Assembly: GCA_964343805.1 (NCBI GenBank) | Contig: CAYFLR010000003.1 | Coordinates: 62,001-126,000, forward strand | Reading direction: 5' to 3' | Source of the DNA: CAYFLR01 sp964343805 | GTDB lineage: Bacteria > Bdellovibrionota_B > Oligoflexia > CAYFLR01 | DNA length: 64,000 bases | In this document: positions 35,885 to 44,903 of the stretch, in pieces | How positions within the stretch are numbered: position 1 is the stretch's first letter | Layout of the letters: each line of letters begins with the position of its first letter | Program-made: the position numbers and the translations under genes | The notes under the pieces: model-generated | Databases searched by the model: none | What the model was told of the DNA's origin: nothing | Seen by the model: only the letters and a program-made list of their open reading frames with translations

Positions 35885-36544
35885 ATGAGTCAAAATGAAA
35901 AAATGAAGGTAATGGTTTTAGATGATCATCCCATTGTAAGACAGGGATTAACTCGGATGATTAACCAAGAGAAAGATATGGAGATGGTGGCTGATGCTGA
36001 TACCACTGATAGTGCTTTTGCCAATTGGCAAGAAAAAAATCTTGATTTCATTATCGTCGATATCTCTTTGCAAGAATCGGGAGGCCTTGAGTTTATAAGA
36101 CGTATTAGACAAGAAGATGAAGATATCAAACTGTTGGCTTTGTCCATGCATGACGAACAAATATACGCTGAACGTGCCCTTCGTATGGGAGCCAATGGTT
36201 ACATTATGAAAAGTGAACCACCAGAAAAAATACTGGAAGCTATCCGTAGAATTCAGGAATCCAATATGTACTTAAGCGAGGAGATGTCGGCTAAAATAGT
36301 AAGAGATTATGTTCGCATGAATAATGAAGGGGAAAGATCTCCTTATGAAAGATTGAGTAACAGAGAAATAGAGGTCTTTGAATATATTGGAAAGGGGCAT
36401 CCCACTCGAGAGATCGCCAAACAGTTGCACTTAAGTACCAAAACCATTGATACCTATCGTGAAAATATTAAGCGAAAACTCGGCTTAGATAATGCGGCTC
36501 AGCTCGTTCAGTCAGCTATGCATTGGGTCGAATACGGTAAGTAG
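35885..36544 (+). CDS. NarL/FixJ-type response regulator
   Basis: The receiver domain (residues 1-125) has acidic DDHP near the N-terminus, the phospho-acceptor Asp in FIIVDISLQESGG, and LALSMHDE. It is followed by a LuxR-type helix-turn-helix (LSNREIEVFEYIGKGHPTREIAKQL, LSTKTIDTYRENIKRKL). ATG 35885 has GAGG six nt upstream and is preferred to an in-frame TTG twelve nt earlier. It is the cognate transcriptional regulator of the kinase immediately upstream. Targets unknown; the flanking MBL genes are candidates by proximity. Confidence 0.92.
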   Translation: MSQNEKMKVMVLDDHPIVRQGLTRMINQEKDMEMVADADTTDSAFANWQEKNLDFIIVDISLQESGGLEFIRRIRQEDEDIKLLALSMHDEQIYAERALRMGANGYIMKSEPPEKILEAIRRIQESNMYLSEEMSAKIVRDYVRMNNEGERSPYERLSNREIEVFEYIGKGHPTREIAKQLHLSTKTIDTYRENIKRKLGLDNAAQLVQSAMHWVEYGK

Positions 36545-36556
36545 TTTATTACAGAC

Positions 36557-37831
36557 CTATCGAGATGAGAGTTTCGATCTTAGGAAAAAACAGAGAGCGA
36601 GGGTTATGAGCACTGAATAGGTGATGGTAGATGACATCTCCAAAAAGCCAGCTGCTTTTTTCCCTACCAGCTCTGGAGTTCCCAAGCTTCCTAAAAGAAA
36701 CGACAAAACCATTCCTCCCGCAAGTAGCCAGGACATTTTGCCCTCTTTAAAATTGGAATACCACATGGCAAATAGCAAAGTGTGAGGCAGGAGGAGGACA
36801 ATAAGATAGTACTTCCAAGTGACGGTTCCAAATAAGACAGCGACTATAAATACAATGCTCCATTCTATCTGCTCGGCTCGATCTCCCTTTTGAGTAGGTT
36901 TACGAAAGTACCAGATGGCGAACAAAGATACAATACCTAGAGCAATGTACATTAGGATAGGAACCATGGGGTGTTTGGAAGGAGCTAATCCATCATAGCC
37001 GATGGAGGTAAAGGGGTATATTTTATGACCCACGATGCGATCGAACATGGCAAACATGGATTGATTCATCTTTCCGACACTCCATCCTACATTGGCCTGC
37101 CAAGCTTTTAAGAAATTGACATATTTATCAAAACCAAAAACTAAAATGGGGCTGACGGAGAAGGCAAGGGTGACTGCAGAGGTTGCAAAAGCCATTTTCC
37201 AATATCTTTTATAAATAAAATAAGGAATGAAGAGCACGGGCATAACTTTTAAGGAGGCAGCGAAACCGATTAACAGAGCTCCCCACCAATCTTTACCCCG
37301 ACTAAAAACATGCAGCCCTAAAAGAGCAAGAAAGAATATAAAGATGTTTATTTGCAGATGCTGGTAGTTACTAGCTATGAACCTGATGGTCATGAAGATG
37401 GGAACCAATACTCCTATTGTTGCAATGGATGGTCCTAAAGAGGAGGCTCGAATTTGCAAGGTTTGTCCGTAGACCACTTTGACGGTTAAGCGAATGACCG
37501 CCCAGAGCATGAAAAAATTGAATAATAACCAAACTCCTCTAGCCAGATAAGGAGTAGGACGATCGAGGAGGGAGAGAGGTACGCAAAAAAGGCTAAAAAA
37601 GGGAGGCCAGGTGTTTGTGCCTTTCGGAGCTTCTAAATAGATATGTCCACCATTGAGGAGAATATTGCCCACTTGGATATATCCGATGAAATCACCGGTT
37701 CGGTTGATACAACTAAAAAAACCAAATACAGCAAAAGATATGACAATGCCAAGTACCAGATTTTCAACTTTCTGGGGAGGGGGAGGAAGTGCTACTTTGA
37801 GATCACCGTTAGAGGATGTGAAAGGGTTCAT
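36557..37831 (-). CDS. GT87 (DUF2029) polyprenyl-phosphate-dependent glycosyltransferase-like membrane protein
   Basis: 424 residues with about ten transmembrane helices. The extracytoplasmic loop after the first helix carries the acidic residue and aromatic/Pro motifs of the family: NRTGDFIGYIQVGNILLNGGHIY and TWPPFFSLFCVPLSLL. GT-C enzymes of this type transfer mannose or arabinose from lipid-linked donors to envelope glycans or lipids in the periplasm. It ends 12 nt from the convergent response regulator and follows the CBS gene on the same strand after only a few nt, so it may be the last gene of that operon. Acceptor unknown. Confidence 0.7.
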   Translation of the reverse strand: MNPFTSSNGDLKVALPPPPQKVENLVLGIVISFAVFGFFSCINRTGDFIGYIQVGNILLNGGHIYLEAPKGTNTWPPFFSLFCVPLSLLDRPTPYLARGVWLLFNFFMLWAVIRLTVKVVYGQTLQIRASSLGPSIATIGVLVPIFMTIRFIASNYQHLQINIFIFFLALLGLHVFSRGKDWWGALLIGFAASLKVMPVLFIPYFIYKRYWKMAFATSAVTLAFSVSPILVFGFDKYVNFLKAWQANVGWSVGKMNQSMFAMFDRIVGHKIYPFTSIGYDGLAPSKHPMVPILMYIALGIVSLFAIWYFRKPTQKGDRAEQIEWSIVFIVAVLFGTVTWKYYLIVLLLPHTLLFAMWYSNFKEGKMSWLLAGGMVLSFLLGSLGTPELVGKKAAGFLEMSSTITYSVLITLALCFFLRSKLSSR

Positions 37832-37838
37832 TCTTTAT

Positions 37839-38324
37839 TTATAGTTTTATTTGATCATCTGAAGAGATGGAGAGTTGGTCTTGGGTGAAAGTTCCCAATA
37901 GTTGACCTTTAGGGTTTATGACCAATAAACAAATACCTTCAACATCATTGAGGAGCTTTCTAACCTCTTTGATTTTGGTGGTTCCGTAGACTTTGGGGTA
38001 ATCAAACTCCATTACCATTTCTATGGTGGTATCTCCCTCAACCTCTTCTCGAATATTATGGGTTTCAGCTTGGATTCTTGCAACCTGTTGATTTAAGCCT
38101 TTCTTAGAAACACAACCAATGACGGTTCTATCTAATTCAACTACTGGGATATGATTCACTCCGTAGACTTCCATCATCCGGAGAGCATCTTTTACTTTGC
38201 AAAATCGGTCGAGGACTACGGAGAACTTCTGCATATGCTCACTAATTTGATCAAAGTCTTTAACTGCCTCCTGGTATTGAAAACCTTGGGGCATTTTTGA
38301 GGTAATAATATTTTTGAGGTTCAT
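37839..38324 (-). CDS. CBS-domain pair protein
   Basis: 161 residues made of two CBS motifs: FCKVKDALRMMEVYGVNHIPVVELDRTVIGCVS and the later KIKEVRKLLNDVEGICLLVINPKGQLLGTFTQDQL. CBS pairs bind adenosine nucleotides (AMP, ATP, SAM) and act as energy or ligand sensors. ATG 38324 is chosen because GGAG lies about 8 nt upstream; a TTG four codons earlier overlaps that site. It lies downstream of iorB on the same strand with 89 nt between, so it could be co-transcribed and sense energy state for that pathway (inference). Confidence 0.75.
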   Translation of the reverse strand: MNLKNIITSKMPQGFQYQEAVKDFDQISEHMQKFSVVLDRFCKVKDALRMMEVYGVNHIPVVELDRTVIGCVSKKGLNQQVARIQAETHNIREEVEGDTTIEMVMEFDYPKVYGTTKIKEVRKLLNDVEGICLLVINPKGQLLGTFTQDQLSISSDDQIKL

Positions 38325-38413
38325 ATGGGTCTCCAACTAAAAATTAAAGAGCTTCTTATTTCTTATAAGTCATCTTTGGAAAATATTCAACTGACAATTA
38401 ACGAAGTGCTTGA

Positions 38414-38992
38414 TTAATCAGACTTAACCGCCTTTTTGCCGGCTTGAAATGCTCTCAAATTTGTCTCTATTATTTTATCCCCTTTATGTTTAAACTGTCT
38501 TGCAATCGCTTCTTCTAACAATTTGGCTGAAATGGGCAAAAAAGGAGAAGCAGCTCCTACCATTACCATATTGCTGGCCCTTAATGTGGCAACTTCTTTG
38601 GCAATGTCATCGGCATTGACTAACTGAGCGGAAGGCAAACCGTTGATTTGTTGTTTTATATCATCGATGGGAGGATAGTTGGGAATATTGGTTACGGGAT
38701 GACTGGAGGTGACCAGTGTTCCATCTGGGGCTAAAAATTCCAAATATCTAAGGCTCTCCAGGGGCTCTAAACTGAAAATCATAGCAGCCGTGTGTTTGGC
38801 TATGGTATCACTATGAATAGGTTTGTCTGAAATTCTAAGGTTAGCCACAACAGCTCCCCCTCTTTGGCTCATACCATGAACTTCCGATTGTTTAACTTCT
38901 AGACCTTCTTTCATAGCTGCTGCTGCAATTATAAATGCTGAAGATAGAACTCCTTGTCCACCTACACCACACATTACAATATCTAATTTCAT
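38414..38992 (-). CDS. iorB: Indolepyruvate ferredoxin oxidoreductase, beta subunit
   Basis: Gamma-type domain of 2-oxoacid:ferredoxin oxidoreductases. The opening MKLDIVMCGVGGQGVLSSAF is diagnostic, followed by SEVHGMSQRGGAVVANLRIS. Length 192 is normal for IorB. ATG 38992 with GAGG six nt upstream is chosen; this is 7 nt after the iorA stop, whereas a longer reading would overlap iorA. With IorA it would oxidatively decarboxylate arylpyruvates to aryl-acetyl-CoA, reducing ferredoxin. Confidence 0.88.
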   Translation of the reverse strand: MKLDIVMCGVGGQGVLSSAFIIAAAAMKEGLEVKQSEVHGMSQRGGAVVANLRISDKPIHSDTIAKHTAAMIFSLEPLESLRYLEFLAPDGTLVTSSHPVTNIPNYPPIDDIKQQINGLPSAQLVNADDIAKEVATLRASNMVMVGAASPFLPISAKLLEEAIARQFKHKGDKIIETNLRAFQAGKKAVKSD

Positions 38993-38999
38993 TTTAACC

Positions 39000-40598
39000 T
39001 CACTTTGTAGGATTTTTGGGTCGTGGTTTTTTAATGCAAGCGCGCACCGCAATAATAACTGAGAGTCCTCGATAATCAATTTCTTGTTTTATAAGAGCAG
39101 TATTTTCTTTATCGTGTTTTGGGTGAGCATTGATTACATGAAGGTGTTCAGGAGATACCCCTAGGCTTGCTACAATATCTTTGAATTGAGATGAGGGAAC
39201 CAGGGTCTCTTGTCCTCCCGTCATGGCAACTGTTTCATTGTCTAAAATCATTAAGGTCATATTGGTATTTGCTTTTGCTGCTCCAATCAGAGTCTGAATT
39301 CCCGAATGTAAAAAGGTACTGTCTCCTAAAACTCCAATAACTGGGAAAAATCCCGCATCAGCAGCTCCTTTCGCTAGTCCAACTGAAGCTCCCATACAAA
39401 CACAGCTTTCTATTGCGGAGTAGGGAGGAAGGGCTCCTAAAGTATAGCAGCCAATATCAGAGGCAACGAGAGTTTCCTTGTATTCAGCCAGCGCTGCCTT
39501 CAGAGCGTTAAAACTATCAGCATGTGGACACCCTTTGCAAAGCTGTGGAGGGCGGTTGGGTAAATCACTGGGGGTTTTTAATGTGGAGCTTTTTTCTGGT
39601 AACTCAAGAGCCGTGGCAACTCTTTCGACCGTTAACTCACCGGTCATAGGGAGGTGACCGCTCTCCTTTCCTTTAATGTTTAATTCGTTTGGGTAGATGC
39701 CTCTTAATAATCTTTCAACATAAGGGTAGCCCTCTTCTACCACTAAGAGGTTTTTGTGTTTGGAGGCAAATTCTTGCACCATTTTTTCAGGAATGGGGTA
39801 AGCCCCAATGTGTAAGTGGGGAAGTGGCGACTCTCTCTCAGAGTTGATTTCTAAGAAAAAGTTGCTTGCGATACCTGTGGTAATGACGGCCTGCTCTTCA
39901 TTTGAAGAGTCATGAGTTACTGTGTTGTATTTTGATGTGCAGGTGAATTGTTTGAACTCATCTTGTTGGTTGACCAATTGATTCCATTGGACTCGACTGT
40001 TGGCAGGGAGCAGTGTCCATGAGCGACTGTTGGTTAATTTGGAGAGTTCATTCTTGGCTTTGGGAGCTGTGAACTTTACTTTTGAGCGAGAATGGGCCAC
40101 TCGGGTTACTAAGCGGATCATGATGGGTATCTTGAATTGCTCTGAGAGATCGTAGGCTTCTCGGATCATCTCGTAGGCTTGTTGGCCGTTGGTGGGTTCT
40201 AAGCACATAATTTTAGCCATATCGGCAAAATATCGACTGTCCTGCTCATTTTGGGAACTATGCTGACCGGGATCATCCGCTACGACCACTACTAAACCGC
40301 CGTGAACATCGAGGAGGGCTGAGTTCATAAATGGGTCCGCTGCTACATTGAGCCCCACGTGTTTCATGGTAACCAATGATCTTTTCCCTACCATTGATGT
40401 TCCCAATGCTTCTTCATAGGCGGCTTTTTCCTTGGCCCTCCCAGAAACATAAGGGTGGTTGGGTTCATCTTTCTGCTTCAACATAAAATCAATAATTTCG
40501 GTGGATGGTGTGCCTGGATAACCATATGCAGTGGAAATACCTGCATGAATAGCTCCCATTGCAATTGCTTCATCTCCTAATAAAACCATTTCCTCCAT
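39000..40598 (-). CDS. iorA: Indolepyruvate oxidoreductase alpha subunit lacking the ferredoxin domain
   Basis: TPP-dependent subunit. The N-terminal pyrimidine domain starts LLGDEAIAMGAIHAGISTAYGYPGTPSTEI. The middle has RPPQLCKGCPHADSF (family CxGCPH), and the TPP-binding motif is GDSTFLHSGIQTLIGAAK...ILDNETVAMTGGQ. Usual IorA proteins end in a domain with two [4Fe-4S] clusters (two CxxCxxCxxxCP motifs). Here the protein stops at AVRACIKKPRPKNPTK and iorB begins 7 nt later, so the cluster domain is absent, not displaced. Electron transfer must use another ferredoxin-like partner or the enzyme works differently. The upstream aminotransferase gene is 28 nt away. Confidence 0.85.
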   Translation of the reverse strand: MEEMVLLGDEAIAMGAIHAGISTAYGYPGTPSTEIIDFMLKQKDEPNHPYVSGRAKEKAAYEEALGTSMVGKRSLVTMKHVGLNVAADPFMNSALLDVHGGLVVVVADDPGQHSSQNEQDSRYFADMAKIMCLEPTNGQQAYEMIREAYDLSEQFKIPIMIRLVTRVAHSRSKVKFTAPKAKNELSKLTNSRSWTLLPANSRVQWNQLVNQQDEFKQFTCTSKYNTVTHDSSNEEQAVITTGIASNFFLEINSERESPLPHLHIGAYPIPEKMVQEFASKHKNLLVVEEGYPYVERLLRGIYPNELNIKGKESGHLPMTGELTVERVATALELPEKSSTLKTPSDLPNRPPQLCKGCPHADSFNALKAALAEYKETLVASDIGCYTLGALPPYSAIESCVCMGASVGLAKGAADAGFFPVIGVLGDSTFLHSGIQTLIGAAKANTNMTLMILDNETVAMTGGQETLVPSSQFKDIVASLGVSPEHLHVINAHPKHDKENTALIKQEIDYRGLSVIIAVRACIKKPRPKNPTK

Positions 40599-40626
40599 TC
40601 CATATCCCCCCGGTATAAACCTAAAT

Positions 40627-41790
40627 TTAACTCAAACCTTGTTTCATATCGTAAAGGTAGGCCTCTACCTCTTTATCTCTTGCTAAAGTGACCATGGTGT
40701 ACCAGATGGGCTTTTTGTTTTTGGTTACCACAGGTTGAAAAGTAATCCCCCGTCTGACTAATTTATTACTTTTGGCGGCGGTCATTTGAGTGGTGGTAAA
40801 AATCAGATAGGGTCCTACACTTCGATAACCTAAGCCGTTCTTGTCACCAAAATCCCCCATTACTTTTCTGGCTTTTTCACAGTGCTTTTCTACTTTGTTC
40901 CAGTAGGTGGGATCATTGAGAGAGCCAATGGCTGCCGCCACTGAGATAGGGCTCATCTCTCTTGTTTGTAAATCAAGTTTTTTCCATAAAACTTTGGAAA
41001 CCGCATGGTACCCAATTCGGAGTGCAGCCAATGCATGGGATTTGGAAAAAGTTCGAGTCACTATTAAATTAGAATACCTGGTGACCAAAGGAGCACAAGA
41101 TTGTTTTTCAAATCCCTTTCCTAGATAATTAATGTAACACTCATCTACCACCACGGGTGTTGGGTGAACTTTTTTAATCAGTTTTTCAATTTCTACTGGG
41201 GTGTGTACACCAGATAAGGGCATATGAGGATTTGATAGATAGACAAATCCGACCCCTTTGCTGTTGGCGGCCAGGGCCTCTAGGTCCACATTGAGATCGT
41301 CTGACACGGGTACAAGTTTTATTCTTGAATTATATTCTCTGGCAAAACTAAAGAGAAAACCATAATCATGACTGCTCATAAGGATAGGTTTTTCTTGAGT
41401 GGAAAGAGATCGGGTGATCATGCGCAGTGTTTCAGTACTGCCAGGTTTCAAAAAGAGATGATCCACGGGAACTCCCATGGTTTTACTGAGCTCTTTTTTT
41501 AATTCTCCTTCAAAAAAATCTTGCATCCCGTAGCGATGAGAAAACTCAGTGGGGATTTCGTTAATTGCTTGTAGCGCGAGGGGGGATGGTCCCACAGGGT
41601 TTTCTACTGAATAGAGGGGGTAAAAGTAGCTCTCTACTTTTTGGGCGGTGAGTTTAGGAATGGCTTGATTAGGGGCTTTTCCTGAACTATTGGGTAGAGC
41701 CATTAAAGATCCATCCAAGAGGGGCTGGGCTAATAAACCTCCGCTGATCAGTCCTAACTGCTTCAAAAAAAATCTACGTGAGTCCGCCAT
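40627..41790 (-). CDS. Tat-exported PLP-dependent aminotransferase, HisC-like
   Basis: Fold-type I aminotransferase of the histidinol-phosphate/aromatic aminotransferase group: PVVVDECYINYLGKG, VYLSNPHMPLSG, and the PLP-lysine motif TRTFSKSHALAALRIGY. The N-terminus is a twin-arginine signal (MADSRRFFLKQLG, R5/R6) followed by a hydrophobic h-region and an Ala/Pro-rich junction, so the folded holoenzyme should be exported. ATG 41790 has GAGGTG upstream. It heads an operon with iorA and iorB. Aromatic transamination would supply arylpyruvates to IorAB, but the Tat signal puts it in the periplasm, away from them. Other Tat-exported PLP enzymes such as PvdN are known. Confidence 0.75.
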   Translation of the reverse strand: MADSRRFFLKQLGLISGGLLAQPLLDGSLMALPNSSGKAPNQAIPKLTAQKVESYFYPLYSVENPVGPSPLALQAINEIPTEFSHRYGMQDFFEGELKKELSKTMGVPVDHLFLKPGSTETLRMITRSLSTQEKPILMSSHDYGFLFSFAREYNSRIKLVPVSDDLNVDLEALAANSKGVGFVYLSNPHMPLSGVHTPVEIEKLIKKVHPTPVVVDECYINYLGKGFEKQSCAPLVTRYSNLIVTRTFSKSHALAALRIGYHAVSKVLWKKLDLQTREMSPISVAAAIGSLNDPTYWNKVEKHCEKARKVMGDFGDKNGLGYRSVGPYLIFTTTQMTAAKSNKLVRRGITFQPVVTKNKKPIWYTMVTLARDKEVEAYLYDMKQGLS

Positions 41791-41878
41791 GATCACCTCT
41801 AGCTATAAAAAATTTATTTGCACCTTCTATTGTTATGAAACTATGTGCTTTTTAGCAAGTACATGTTAGAATTTATTT

Positions 41879-43309
41879 ATGTTTCAAAATAAAGTAGTCC
41901 AACGTTATTTGTTATCTGGTGGGATCATACTGATCCTTATCTTTCTATCCGTTTTGCTGGGCATGTCATTGCATCAAGAGAAACTCATCCTTAACCAGAT
42001 CTACTCGCGAGCGGAAAGTATTTTTGAGAACATTACCCTCACTCGAAGATGGAATGCCAATTACGGTGGAGTCTTTATTAAAAAGCATCCAGGTATGAAA
42101 TCCAATCCTTTTTTGACGAATCCTGATATAAAGACCGATGATGGAACCATCTACACTATGAAGAACCCTGCCCTGATGACTCGGGAAATTTCCAAATACG
42201 CATTGGAAGATGGGAAATTTGAATATCACATAACCAGTTTAAACCCCATAAATCCAAGTAATATGCCTGATGATTGGGAAAGATTAGCTTTGCAGCAATT
42301 TGCTAAAGGAGGGAAAGAAGCTACAGAAATTACCGAGAAGGAGGGAGCAAAAGTCTATCGATTTATGCGCCCTCTTAAATATGAGAAGGGCTGTGCTAAA
42401 TGCCATGCTTTTCAAGGCTATAAAGAGGGAGATATTCGAGGTGGAATCAGTGTGACTCTGCCTTTTGATGAGACGATGAAGTTTCTTTCTATTAATCGAA
42501 AGACCTCAACCATTTTAGGAATCGGGGTCGTTCTGGTATTAGGATTGGTTCTTTATTTCTTTGTGTGGCGATTGATGAATTTATTAGTTTCTCAGAATAA
42601 CCGGCTTTCCGATCTGAATGATACCAAAAATAAACTCTTAGGAGTTGCTGCTCATGACTTACGTAACCCCATAGGCATAGTAAAAAGCTACTTAGCTCTC
42701 TTTATTGCCGGACATATAGGTAAAGTGGATCAAGAGCAAAAAGATGTATTAACTAATATGGAACGGGTCTGTGACGAGATGTTGGTTCTGATTGATGATC
42801 TTTTAGATGTCAGTACGATTGAATCAGGTCAACTTGAATTGGAGGTCGAAGAGGTCAAAGTACATGATTATTTACAGAAAGTTAGAAATGAAAGTTCCTT
42901 GTTAGCTTCAGGGAAATCAATTGAAATCGATTTGAATGTGGAGGATAACTTTCCTGATCTTAAATTTGACCCGAAACGGATTAATCAAGTTTTGGGAAAC
43001 TTAATTTCCAATGCCATCAAATTTTCTAAATCAGGCTCAAAAATCACCATTTTGGCTAAAACCGGTGATGATGAAGCCATCTTTTCTGTCAATGATCAGG
43101 GACAAGGGATACCTGAAGAAGAAAAATCCCTCTTATTTAAGTCCTTTAGTCGTACTAGCATCAAGCCAACTGCCGGAGAAAGGAGTACTGGCTTAGGTTT
43201 AGCTATTGTAAAGAGATTTGTGGAATCACACGGTGGTAAAATCTGGGTAGAAAGTAAACTGGGTGAAGGATCCACTTTTCGTTTTACAATACCCCTAAAT
43301 AAGGGGTGA
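41879..43309 (+). CDS. Haem-binding (DUF3365/Tll0287-like) sensor histidine kinase
   Basis: A transmembrane helix (residues about 12-30) anchors a periplasmic DUF3365 domain containing a c-type haem motif C172-AKC175-H176. A second helix (about 211-230) leads to HisKA with H259 (LLGVAAHDLRNPIG) and HATPase_c (NLISNAIKFSKSG, DQGQGIP, GLGLAIVKRF). The domain is homologous to the Tll0287 haem protein of cyanobacteria, so redox or gas sensing through covalent haem is the likely input. No regulator is adjacent. It is divergent from the Tat-aminotransferase gene with only 88 nt between starts. Confidence 0.85.
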   Translation: MFQNKVVQRYLLSGGIILILIFLSVLLGMSLHQEKLILNQIYSRAESIFENITLTRRWNANYGGVFIKKHPGMKSNPFLTNPDIKTDDGTIYTMKNPALMTREISKYALEDGKFEYHITSLNPINPSNMPDDWERLALQQFAKGGKEATEITEKEGAKVYRFMRPLKYEKGCAKCHAFQGYKEGDIRGGISVTLPFDETMKFLSINRKTSTILGIGVVLVLGLVLYFFVWRLMNLLVSQNNRLSDLNDTKNKLLGVAAHDLRNPIGIVKSYLALFIAGHIGKVDQEQKDVLTNMERVCDEMLVLIDDLLDVSTIESGQLELEVEEVKVHDYLQKVRNESSLLASGKSIEIDLNVEDNFPDLKFDPKRINQVLGNLISNAIKFSKSGSKITILAKTGDDEAIFSVNDQGQGIPEEEKSLLFKSFSRTSIKPTAGERSTGLGLAIVKRFVESHGGKIWVESKLGEGSTFRFTIPLNKG

Positions 43310-43491
43310 TTGCTCTTGAAATGCTCTGAAGTAATTCTCCCACAATGAGCTTACCCTATAATAATTTTTTATAGGTATTATTTCAAAAACTTACTGAGAA
43401 AAATACAAATTTCTTTCTAATTATTGTGTTACAGCTTGAAAGTTATGTTATAAATGTGTCACGAATGTGTTTTTTTTCGAAAGGGGATATC

Positions 43492-44190
43492 ATGAAAAAA
43501 CATCAACTGACTCGAGGTATTTCTACCTGCATCCATTATCAAGAGAAGAAATTTAACTTGTATTTTCAAAATAATGAGGTGGTTATCAAAGAGTCCGAGG
43601 AAGATTATGCCATTGTCAGTTTGAAAAGTCAGCATGTAGCCTACAAAGCAACTCTCTTAGGGGGCTTTGTAATGGATGAAAAAAAGGTGGGAAAGCCTTC
43701 CTATCAATCCTTTTTCACCATTTTTTGGGATGATGAATTAGCTATGCCTGAACTGTTTTTCTCCATTTCTCCTAAAAAAATTACACGAAATTATAGTAAG
43801 GGTCAGTACATCGAGCTCGATGTAGAGAGAGTTCCCCGATACAACATCAAATATGAGGATAATGTAGAAGCCTGTATAGAAAGAAGCAGCAACAGAGGTT
43901 ATGAATTTCAGTTTAACACCGGTTTTTATGGTGAGTTTTGGCGTGAAAAGGGCGGCAGTTACCATATTGTGTTTCAAGGAGACAAACTGAAGCCTGGTGA
44001 GGAAGTGCAGAACTCTCAATCCAAGTTTATTGTCTCAAGGTCAAAATACACAGACAATATCATTCTCTATGTCCAAGAAGATGCGGTGGTCACCATTAGT
44101 GATACCAAATGTTTTCAAGAGGATGCAGTAGAAGACTACTCCAAATTGGACATTTCAAATCAAAGAAGCACTCCAGCTATAAGGGTTTAA
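43492..44190 (+). CDS. Hypothetical protein
   Basis: 232 residues from ATG 43492, which has AAGGGG nearby; an upstream in-frame ATG is unlikely because it lies before the ribosome binding site. The protein is soluble, without a signal peptide, probably beta-rich (LYFQNNEVVIKESEEDYAIVSL, SFFTIFWDDELAMPELFFSISP), with two Cys, and resembles no family I know. It stands alone between the haem kinase and dedA. The upstream 180 nt is AT-rich and contains a CCTATAA/TTATAGG inverted repeat near 43354-43374. Confidence 0.6.
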   Translation: MKKHQLTRGISTCIHYQEKKFNLYFQNNEVVIKESEEDYAIVSLKSQHVAYKATLLGGFVMDEKKVGKPSYQSFFTIFWDDELAMPELFFSISPKKITRNYSKGQYIELDVERVPRYNIKYEDNVEACIERSSNRGYEFQFNTGFYGEFWREKGGSYHIVFQGDKLKPGEEVQNSQSKFIVSRSKYTDNIILYVQEDAVVTISDTKCFQEDAVEDYSKLDISNQRSTPAIRV

Positions 44191-44273
44191 TGAAATCTCT
44201 TGTTTCTCTTCCCTTAATTTGAGAACCTGTGCTTGGGTTTTTTCTTATTAATTAATTTTCAGTATATTGCGCT

Positions 44274-44903
44274 ATGGAATTTTTCGATCAAATTGTTCAG
44301 TTTATTCAGTCAAATATCACTTTGGCCCCTTGGGTTATATTCGGTTTACTACTATTAGCTGGTTTTAATGTCCCTATATCTGAAGATGCCATGCTGTTTA
44401 TATCAGCCACCTTAGCGGCTTCTTACCCTGACTATCTCGTCGGGCTCTTTTTGGGAGTTTATGCGGGGGCTTATTTTAGCGATCTCATTTGTTTTAGTTT
44501 AGGGCGCTACTTTGGAGATTATCTACTGACTCCGGGTAGTTTTTTTTCGCGCTTTGTCAAAAAGGAGAAAATCACCAAGGTGAGCTTCTTTTATGAGAAA
44601 TATGGAATTATTACCCTCATTTTAGGGCGATTTATCCCTTTTGGAGTTCGTAATGCGCTTTTCCTCACTGCTGGCATTGGCAAGATGAATATCCTCAAAT
44701 TTGCTCTTTCTGATTTGCTGGCTTGCACCATATCTTGCTCCCTATTTTTTACTCTCTATTATAAACTAGGGAAACCAGTTATAGAGTATGTAAAAAAGGG
44801 AAATGTGGTGATTTTTGGCATCGCTCTAGTGGTGGTGGCGGTCATATTAATACTTAAGCGGAAGAAAAAAAGTGAGGTTCCTACTGAGGGAACCGAGGTT
44901 TAG
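44274..44903 (+). CDS. DedA-family (VTT) membrane protein
   Basis: 209 residues with five to six hydrophobic helices. The VTT motifs GFNVPISEDAMLFISATL and FYEKYGIITLILGRFIPFGVRNALFLTAGIGKM match DedA proteins, including the acidic residue and the Arg pair essential in E. coli YqjA/YghB. DedA proteins are now regarded as lipid carriers or scramblases (for example for undecaprenyl phosphate) or proton-dependent transporters. It is the second VTT-domain protein of the window after the flavoprotein fusion. It ends with a 4-nt overlap against the convergent NUDIX gene. Confidence 0.85.
   Translation: MEFFDQIVQFIQSNITLAPWVIFGLLLLAGFNVPISEDAMLFISATLAASYPDYLVGLFLGVYAGAYFSDLICFSLGRYFGDYLLTPGSFFSRFVKKEKITKVSFFYEKYGIITLILGRFIPFGVRNALFLTAGIGKMNILKFALSDLLACTISCSLFFTLYYKLGKPVIEYVKKGNVVIFGIALVVVAVILILKRKKKSEVPTEGTEV

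Noticed and set aside
43354..43374. CCTATAA/TTATAGG inverted repeat as a terminator
   Set aside because: Very AT-rich and weak; it could arise by chance in this AT-rich spacer.
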